This document shows positions 45,668-50,879 of a DNA stretch of 50,879 nt, piece after piece. Origin of the DNA: Opitutales bacterium (GTDB taxonomy: Bacteria > Verrucomicrobiota > Verrucomicrobiia > Opitutales > Oceanipulchritudinaceae); the NCBI GenBank assembly GCA_020831525.1, contig JAFIGH010000032.1, positions 1-50,879 on the forward strand. The letters run 5' to 3'. The translations under genes and the position numbers were made by a program. Under the pieces are notes generated by a model. The model had not been told where the DNA came from and did not search any database. It saw nothing but the letters and a program-made list of their open reading frames with translations. The number at the start of each line of letters is the position of its first letter. The stretch's first letter is position 1.

Positions 45668-45682
45668 TGGCACCGCCCGTGC
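45668..45682 (+). promoter_or_regulatory. Candidate sigma-54 (-24/-12) promoter of the plsC operon
   Basis: TGGCAC matches the -24 consensus and the invariant GG-N10-GC spacing is exact (GG 45669-45670, GC 45681-45682). The -12 half (GTGCG) is only a partial match. Transcription would start only a few bases before the plsC ATG at 45696, so the mRNA would be nearly leaderless. Confidence 0.5.
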
Positions 45683-45695
45683 GACGGGAGGCGGA

Positions 45696-46472
45696 ATGCC
45701 ACACAGCACAATCGATCTCCTCATCGCGACAATCGCCGCGGCTTCCGTCACAGCGCTTGCCGCGACGTTGATTTCCCGAGTGCTGGCCTCGTTGCGGGAG
45801 GGCGGCGTAGTGCGGCGCTTCCTATGCCGGACGGTCCGGACTTGCCTGCGTCTCCGGGCGACCGGCGCGGAACACATCCCCGCCCGCGGCGGCGTTCTGA
45901 TACTCGCCAATCACATCAGCTACGCCGATGCCGTGGCTGTCCAGGCCGCCGCAGGCCGAACCGTCCGTTTTCTCGGCACCCGCAAACTCCTTCGCCATCC
46001 TATCATGCGCTGGGTCTTCCGTTGCTTCCGGGTCATACCGGTCGACCCCGTCCAACCGCGCGACGCCATCCGGCGCGCGCTCCGCGCCCTGAGGGACGGT
46101 GATTGCGTGTGCATCTTTCCGGAGGGGCACATCAGCGAAGACGGACAACTCCAACCGCTGCACGGCGGATTTGAACTCCTCGCGCGCAGATCGGGCGCAA
46201 CGGTGGTTCCCGCGCGCATCGACGGCCTGTTTGGAACGGTCTTCGGGCGCGGCGCAGGCCGTGCGGCGCGTTTGACCGCAATGGGACATTCCGGCGCGTG
46301 GGTACACTTCGGGCCGCCCGTGCCCGGCGGCATCCTCACGCGGGCGACCGCCGCCCGGCTCCTCGGCGGCAACACACGCGCCGCCCGGCTAGGCAAACCG
46401 GTCTGGCCGAAGCCACCTGCCCGCCCGGCTACGCGCACCGCGGGAAAAACACAGACAACAATAAACCCATGA
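45696..46472 (+). CDS. plsC: 1-acyl-glycerol-3-phosphate acyltransferase (PlsC family)
   Basis: Adds the second acyl chain in phosphatidic acid synthesis at the inner membrane, or acylates a related lipid. The 258 residues have an N-terminal helix (LLIATIAAASVTALAATLI), the His-x4-Asp box NHISYAD, and IFPEGHISEDG as the Glu-Gly substrate motif. The C-terminus is a long basic, Pro-rich tail. GGGAGGCGGA stands directly before the ATG. The stop overlaps the next start (ATGA). Its place in a rhombosortase operon suggests a role in supplying or remodelling lipid for protein anchoring, which is inference. Confidence 0.87.
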   Translation: MPHSTIDLLIATIAAASVTALAATLISRVLASLREGGVVRRFLCRTVRTCLRLRATGAEHIPARGGVLILANHISYADAVAVQAAAGRTVRFLGTRKLLRHPIMRWVFRCFRVIPVDPVQPRDAIRRALRALRDGDCVCIFPEGHISEDGQLQPLHGGFELLARRSGATVVPARIDGLFGTVFGRGAGRAARLTAMGHSGAWVHFGPPVPGGILTRATAARLLGGNTRAARLGKPVWPKPPARPATRTAGKTQTTINP

Positions 46473-47314
46473 AAAAACACATCACGCCCCTCCTTCTCGG
46501 GACAATCCTCCTCCTCGCAGGCTGCATGTCCCTCTATGAGTCGCGGCGCAGCCAGTCGAGCAGCGTCGCCGAGTACCTCTTCCCCGGCGAAATCGAACTG
46601 GCGGAGCGGGAACGGTTGCCGCGCCTCGAACTCCCGCTGCGCGCGGGCGTGGCATTCGTGCCCGACGACCGTCCCCACCGCGCAACCCTGCCGCCGGAGG
46701 AGCGCGAAGCGCTCGCCCGGAGCGTCGCCGAGGCCTTCGAGGGCCTGCCCTTCGTCGACTCCATCACAGTCGTCCCGACAAACTACCTGCGCCCCGGCGG
46801 GAGCTTCGGAAACCTCGATCAAATCCGCCGCATGTTCGGCGTCGATATCATCGTCCTTCTCGGCTACGACCAGATGCAGGTCATCGAATCGACAACGGCG
46901 TCACTCGCCGTGTGGACCATCGTCGGGGCCTACATCGTTCCGAGCGAGCGGTCGGGCACGCACACGCTCATGGAAGCCGTGGTCTACGAAATCCCCTCGC
47001 GCAGCCTCCTTTTCCGCGCACCGGGAACAAACACGACCGGGAGCCGCTACAGCACGGCGCAGGGACAGGAGCGCCGGCTCCGGGTCGACAGTGTATCGGG
47101 CTTCAACGGTGCCACGGAATCCCTCATCGACAACCTGCACGTTTCTCTCGCGGACTTCGAGCAACGTGTGCGAGACCGGCCCGACGATTACGAGATTGTC
47201 CGGCGGCCGGGCTACTCCGGCGGGGCGGGCCTGCCGCTTGCCGGAATCGCAGCGGGCGCGCTCCTGCTCCTCGGCGGGTTGTACCAAACACATGTCAAGG
47301 GCAGGGCGCTGTGA
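46469..47314 (+). CDS. Rhombotarget-type lipoprotein with C-terminal GlyGly sorting signal
   Basis: A 281-residue exported protein. The lipobox LLLAGC lies at about residues 14-19. The C-terminus is a GlyGly-CTERM-like signal: SGGAGLPLAG from residue 250, a hydrophobic helix (IAAGALLLLGGLY), then the basic KGR end. The central domain (VVPTNYLRPGGSFGNLDQIR, FGVDIIVLLGYDQMQVIES) fits the rhombotarget lipoprotein family, which is encoded beside rhombosortase. The rhombosortase gene lies 109 bases downstream. The protein carries processing signals at both ends. The start ATGA overlaps plsC. Confidence 0.85.
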   Translation: MKKHITPLLLGTILLLAGCMSLYESRRSQSSSVAEYLFPGEIELAERERLPRLELPLRAGVAFVPDDRPHRATLPPEEREALARSVAEAFEGLPFVDSITVVPTNYLRPGGSFGNLDQIRRMFGVDIIVLLGYDQMQVIESTTASLAVWTIVGAYIVPSERSGTHTLMEAVVYEIPSRSLLFRAPGTNTTGSRYSTAQGQERRLRVDSVSGFNGATESLIDNLHVSLADFEQRVRDRPDDYEIVRRPGYSGGAGLPLAGIAAGALLLLGGLYQTHVKGRAL

Positions 47315-47427
47315 AACCCCAATGGCGCCTGGATATGCCGACCTTGCAAAGGCGTTTCCGCGCGAACAGCAGGCGGGACGCCCGCTCCACTTTCGAGTCA
47401 CCTGATCATCCGAGCGCCATCCTGTGA
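47311..47427 (+). CDS. Possible 38-residue ORF between rhombotarget and rhombosortase genes (doubtful)
   Basis: A GTG at 47311 overlaps the rhombotarget stop and the ORF ends with TGA overlapping the rhombosortase GTG, so it is perfectly coupled at both ends. The product is basic with no family features. The segment is flanked by two copies of TGTGAAACCCC (47310-47320 and 47423-47433), so it may instead be a duplication or insertion product without coding role. Confidence 0.25.
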   Translation: MKPQWRLDMPTLQRRFRANSRRDARSTFESPDHPSAIL

Positions 47428-48029
47428 AACCCCGCCGCGACCATGTACCCGCCGCCGCAACCGGACTTGCCGCCCTCCTCGCGGCAGCGGCGACAGCATG
47501 GCCCGATCCGTGGATCTATGAGCGCAGTCTTGTCCTCGGCGGGCAAGGGTGGCGCATCTTCACCGCCCATGCCGTCCACTTCGGACCGCTTCACCTGTGG
47601 ACCAACCTAGCTGTCGTTCTCCCCGCCGTCTACCTCGGCGCAAGAGAAGACGGCAGGACCCTCGCGCTCGTCCTCGCCGCCTCGGCAACCGCAGTCGGGG
47701 CGGGGCTCTTCGCCTTCGACCCCGCGCTCGCGCGCTTCGGCGGTTTGTCCGGCGTCGCCTGCGCGCTCGTGGCGTGGACGGGGCTGCGCTGGTGCGCCAC
47801 AGCCCGCCGCCGCACCGCCGGAGTCTCGTTGCTGGCGGTGCTTGCGGCAAAGCTCATGCTGTTCGACAGCCGCACAACGGACACCGCAACCCTGCCTGCC
47901 GACATCGTCCCGCTCGCCGCCGCCCATTGGATCGGCGCGGCGGCGGGCGGCGCGGTATTCATTCTTCGTTACTTCCGAGAAGAAAGGTTATCACCTCGCC
48001 CCACCACCCTGCGGCGGGATCGTAGTTGA
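47424..48029 (+). CDS. Rhombosortase (rhomboid-family intramembrane serine protease)
   Basis: A 201-residue multi-pass protease that removes GlyGly-CTERM tails from exported proteins. Seen: QGWRIFTAHAVHFGPLHLWTN with the conserved WR/H/H/N pattern of rhombosortases, nucleophile Ser109 in GGLSG and catalytic His178 in AAAHWIG. The start is GTG at 47424, with no strong Shine-Dalgarno, so it may depend on translation from upstream. Its 3' end overlaps the convergent hydrolase gene by 71 bases. The adjacent rhombotarget lipoprotein is the obvious substrate. Confidence 0.87.
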   Translation: MKPRRDHVPAAATGLAALLAAAATAWPDPWIYERSLVLGGQGWRIFTAHAVHFGPLHLWTNLAVVLPAVYLGAREDGRTLALVLAASATAVGAGLFAFDPALARFGGLSGVACALVAWTGLRWCATARRRTAGVSLLAVLAAKLMLFDSRTTDTATLPADIVPLAAAHWIGAAAGGAVFILRYFREERLSPRPTTLRRDRS

Positions 48030-48795
48030 TCGTGTTATGCCCGGCGCCGGCGTGTTTCCAGATGCGCTTCGGTCCGTCGTAGCCTTCGTAGAGGCGCACG
48101 CCCAGTTCTGTCGGCACGACCTCGTCATGCTCCGCCACGACAAAGGCGACCGGTCCGCCGTAGCCGCGCAGGGCCTCGTCGCTGGGAAAACGCTCGCGCA
48201 GGAGCATCCCGACCGGAAGAAAGCGGTAATGCGCCCGGCCCACATCGACGAGACTCGTGAACGGGGTCACCAAGAGTAGCCCCGCCACAGCCTCCGGGCG
48301 CTGCCCGGCGACATACGACGCCACCCCCGTGCCCAGCGACTCGCCGACGAGAAAGACCGGTCCGTCCGCCGCGGCGAAGAGCGGATCGAGCGCATCCAGC
48401 GCAGCCGCCTTGATGGCGTCCTCGGAGGGCCGTCCGCCGCGCGCGCCGTAACCCGGATACTCGAAAATCCGCACATCCGGCGGTCCGTCGTCCACCGCCG
48501 CGTTGAACCCGTTGACAAAATACACGCGGTGCAGGGCGAATCCCGCATTGCCGTGAAATACGACAAACACCGGTGCCTCCGGCGGCGATTCCGCTGCCGT
48601 CCGCCAACCCGCGGTTGCGCCGTCCGGCCCCTCCCACGGCATCATGCCCTCATCCGCCGCCGCCGCGCGCAAGCGGTCCTCCGGCATGTTCATGGGGTAA
48701 TACACCATGCCCCGCTGGCACCCGGCCAGCACAAGCACGACCAACAGGTAGCCCGCGATGAGGGCTACCGCGATTCGAAGAACGGAACGGCCCAT
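47959..48795 (-). CDS. Membrane-anchored alpha/beta hydrolase
   Basis: A 278-residue hydrolase of the BEM46/YfhR type. An N-terminal helix ends in a possible lipobox (VLVLAGC). The catalytic domain has VFVVFHGNAGFA, EYPGYGARGG, nucleophile VGESLGTG, acid VAEHDEVVP and His GAGHNTI. The substrate is unknown. Its last 71 bases overlap the convergent rhombosortase gene; both reading frames look real there, since the hydrolase His motif and the rhombosortase tail are both near it. Confidence 0.9.
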   Translation of the reverse strand: MGRSVLRIAVALIAGYLLVVLVLAGCQRGMVYYPMNMPEDRLRAAAADEGMMPWEGPDGATAGWRTAAESPPEAPVFVVFHGNAGFALHRVYFVNGFNAAVDDGPPDVRIFEYPGYGARGGRPSEDAIKAAALDALDPLFAAADGPVFLVGESLGTGVASYVAGQRPEAVAGLLLVTPFTSLVDVGRAHYRFLPVGMLLRERFPSDEALRGYGGPVAFVVAEHDEVVPTELGVRLYEGYDGPKRIWKHAGAGHNTINYDPAAGWWGEVITFLLGSNEE

Positions 48796-48902
48796 ACCCT
48801 CCTATATGGCAGCGCCGCCGACCCGTTGGCAAGACTTCGCCATGCGGTGCCGGAGCGAAAGAGGATCGCCAGGACCGCAATGCCCTGCATGACTGCCAAA
48901 GC

Positions 48903-49850
48903 ATGAAACCATGTGTTGCCTGTCACGTCATCTCCGGCCCGCTCGGCGCGGGCAAGACCTCGGCAATCCTGAGTTTGCTGCAGTCGATGCCGGACGCAGA
49001 CAGCGCGGTGATCGTGAACGACTTTGGCCGGACCGGACTGGACGGAGAGATCTTAAAGAGCAGCGTACGGGATATCGAGATCCGCAACATTCCCGGCGGT
49101 TGTCTGTGTTGCTCCTCCATGCCGGACCTCCACCGTGCCTTCGAAGAGCTGCTGACACGCCCCGGTCTCCGGCGGATTTTCGTGGAACCGAGCGGCTTGG
49201 CGATCATGCCGGACCTTGTGGCCTACCTCCGCCGCACCTACACCGCTCTCGGCCTTCATCCCGGACGCATCTTTGCCCTTCTCAACCCGAAACGCACCAA
49301 AGAGGCGCACTACAGGAGCCTGCCGTTTTACACCGCGCTGATCGATCACGCCGATGTGCTCGTGGCCAACCGTATCGACCAGTGCACTACGCGGGATCTG
49401 GAGTCGTTCAGAGAATGGACGGCGCGCCTCAGGCCGGCGAAGACCGCAGTCATCGAAACAACCTTCGGGAGAATCTCCCCCGAACTGCTCGCCGAAAGCA
49501 ACCCGGCGGAACAGGGCGCGGAAACAGCGGGTACCCGCTTGTACCCGGTGCACGAACACAGCGAGCACTCCGGCGGCTTCAGCACGGATGGATTGCCGCC
49601 GGTCTGCGAAACGCGCTTCGCCGAATCTCTCCGGAAATGGGTCGCGGACGGATTGAACGGCGCCGGTGTCCTTCGGTTCAAAGCGGTTCTCCCCACGACG
49701 TCCGGATGGCGGCTGTTCGAGATCGCGGAAGATTCGGTGCAGGTGCGGCCGATGCCGGAAGCGGACGCCGCGAAACTCGACTGGATCAGCAGCGCCGAGA
49801 TTCCGGCATCCGCCGTGCGCGAGGCACTCCGCGCGTGTGAAGGACCTTGA
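48903..49850 (+). CDS. CobW/G3E-family GTPase, probable metallochaperone
   Basis: A 315-residue GTPase of the COG0523 group, which delivers zinc or other metals or serves cobalamin synthesis. Seen: Walker A GPLGAGKTS at residues 12-20, VIVNDFG, the metal-binding CxCC in GGCLCCS, VEPSG and ANRID as the nucleotide-specificity motif. The C-terminal domain ends near residue 315. A His-containing HEHSEHSG segment could add metal ligands. No metal transporter or cobalamin gene is next to it, so the client is unknown. Confidence 0.9.
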   Translation: MKPCVACHVISGPLGAGKTSAILSLLQSMPDADSAVIVNDFGRTGLDGEILKSSVRDIEIRNIPGGCLCCSSMPDLHRAFEELLTRPGLRRIFVEPSGLAIMPDLVAYLRRTYTALGLHPGRIFALLNPKRTKEAHYRSLPFYTALIDHADVLVANRIDQCTTRDLESFREWTARLRPAKTAVIETTFGRISPELLAESNPAEQGAETAGTRLYPVHEHSEHSGGFSTDGLPPVCETRFAESLRKWVADGLNGAGVLRFKAVLPTTSGWRLFEIAEDSVQVRPMPEADAAKLDWISSAEIPASAVREALRACEGP

Positions 49851-49999
49851 TTCTGCTTCCCTGCATTTCCGGCCGGGCATCTCGGCGATTCGGCCCGGAC
49901 GTCACGCGGATTGCACGGTCATTGCGCCAAGGGAATTGATTCCGTGGATCTGAAAGCCGCGGGCCGCATCCCCCGCCTTTCCCGCGGGAGCCAACCGCC

Positions 50000-50361
50000 T
50001 CAGCCGAAATCCCAATCAAGGTCCAATGGGCTGACCCTCTCCTTTTTCGTCCTGCTTTGCACCGTGTGCGTGTAGATCATCGTTGTCTTGATATCGGAGT
50101 GCCCCAGCAACTCCTGGATCGTCCGCAAATCCACATTCGCCGCGCCTGTTCGCGCAACCCGGAAGACTGCCCCTTGCTCGCGAGCTTTTCCATGAAACCA
50201 TCGATCAACCGCTCCCGCGGTGCCCGACCGCCATACTTTGCCTCGTAATCCAGAAAATACCGCACCCACTTGACGTAATGCGGCATCGCCCGATCCGTAA
50301 CGCCCATCCCCTGCAGCGTCGACCGGTAGCGATGAAAAATCTCCCTATCAAGCCTTCGCAT
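50000..50361 (-). pseudogene. Decayed integron-type tyrosine recombinase (integrase) gene
   Basis: Two fragments remain in different frames. The first (from ATG at 50361) is an N-terminal SAM-like domain: [19 protein letters not shown] and [16 protein letters not shown]. The second is a C-terminal piece, [20 protein letters not shown] then YTHT and RVSPLDLDW, which resembles the end of IntI integrases, including the His of LLGH and the nucleophile Tyr of MIYTHT. The middle of the protein, including the catalytic Arg region, is missing through a deletion of roughly 200 codons, so the gene cannot be active. Confidence 0.8.
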
Positions 50362-50490
50362 AATATCTCAGGACTCCTATCTCCCCAAAACGAACGATAG
50401 ATAATTAGGAAACGCAAGAACTTTTGACGAAAAGGCTTGACCCAACCCCGCCGAATCAGATTATCTCAAATGACCTAATAACTTGTTCTG

Positions 50491-50850
50491 ATGAAAATGA
50501 ATGAGATGATTGCATCTACCCAAGTCCGGCGACTTCAGGCCAACGGGAAGGAATCAATTGTTTCTCTCCAGATTTCAAAACCCTTTCGCGTTTCGGCTCA
50601 AGAATGGTGTTGCTATGCCACCGATCCGGGAACGAAAAGAATGAAAACGATCAGTGGGAATGACGGAATCCAAGTCCTTTCGATCGCCCTGAATTTCTTC
50701 GGAAGACGAATGAGAGAATTAGAAGAAGAAGGCATTGCTTGGCGGGATCCGGAGATCGACGACGAGTTTCCAATCGATCCATACTTCTTCTTGGACACAT
50801 TTCACCGTTCACTGGAATCGAAATCAGAATCGGGTAGCGGAGGGGATTAA
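50491..50850 (+). CDS. Small cassette-like protein, DUF6968-like
   Basis: A 119-residue soluble protein. It resembles the DUF6968 type by VSLQISKPFRVSAQEWCCYA and SGNDGIQVLSIALNFFGRRM, but the family call is tentative. Codon use is more AT-rich than in the rest of the window, which suggests transfer. It points away from the broken integrase gene, as a first integron cassette would. The stop TAA lies in the loop of a hairpin. No promoter stands out in the 50362-50490 gap. Confidence 0.65.
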   Translation: MKMNEMIASTQVRRLQANGKESIVSLQISKPFRVSAQEWCCYATDPGTKRMKTISGNDGIQVLSIALNFFGRRMRELEEEGIAWRDPEIDDEFPIDPYFFLDTFHRSLESKSESGSGGD

Positions 50851-50859
50851 ACCCTCCGC
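50837..50859. repeat. Perfect hairpin at the right edge
   Basis: GCGGAGGG and CCCTCCGC form an eight-pair stem around a seven-base loop containing the stop of the preceding ORF. The following ACACCACCGGACGTAC runs into the window end. On the minus strand this resembles a motif I associate with group II introns, but the match is from memory and the element is cut off. Confidence 0.35.
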
Positions 50860-50879
50860 CCCCACACCACCGGACGTAC

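Overview
The window is GC-rich, gene-dense bacterial chromosome. The tRNA genes encode their own CCA ends. The mix of an EpsI-type (exosortase-associated) protein, a rhombosortase with its target lipoprotein, a GbsR-like regulator and a six-domain ribosomal protein S1 suggests Verrucomicrobiota, perhaps Opitutae. That placement is inference from gene content only.

Left part (1-11441, + strand): the tail of an unknown gene, tyrS, then a seven-gene run. Its first three genes are the known trio for the osmoprotectant N-acetylglutaminylglutamine amide (amidotransferase, GNAT/ATP-grasp ligase, M42 peptidase). The next four encode a dipeptide/oligopeptide ABC importer in which a DppC-type permease and a DppD-type ATPase are fused. 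A TTGACA-17-TGTATT promoter candidate precedes the run.

11442-20548 (mainly - strand): three tRNAs, a YdcF-family gene apparently frameshifted at a 7-bp tandem repeat, two Phd/VapC toxin-antitoxin pairs, an SDR dehydrogenase, and the remains of an envelope-polysaccharide locus (EpsI-like protein, two glycosyltransferases, twin 72-residue membrane proteins, a GbsR/MarR regulator), then tRNA-Phe. A dispersed two-hairpin repeat is scattered from about 13.8 to 22.8 kb. In three cases its first hairpin starts on the base after a gene's TAG stop codon.

20765-33075: a sugar isomerase/2-hydroxyacid dehydrogenase pair, an EamA exporter, a repetitive cysteine-rich exported protein of unknown function, hypoxanthine phosphoribosyltransferase, and a six-gene minus-strand operon: TPR lipoprotein, membrane-anchored solute-binding protein, an enlarged MalF-type permease, a MalG-type permease, a parallel beta-helix protein and a GNAT/arginyltransferase-like protein. 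No ABC ATPase is in this operon.

33229-43899: mostly housekeeping genes: dNTPase, DUF456 protein, dapB, ruvA, tRNA-Lys, an orphan LuxR-type response regulator, a Pal-like lipoprotein, an S9 peptidase, a dienelactone-hydrolase-like protein and rpsA with a strong terminator.

43959-48795: the most system-like region. A sigma-54 enhancer-binding protein is divergent from a compact operon plsC / rhombotarget lipoprotein / rhombosortase. Between them lie a GG-N10-GC element and, 77 bp further upstream, a perfect inverted repeat. This suggests dedicated sigma-54 control of a C-terminal protein sorting and lipid-linked module. After it come an alpha/beta hydrolase, a CobW-type GTPase and, at the right edge, a lower-GC patch with a decayed integron-type integrase facing away from a cassette-like ORF.
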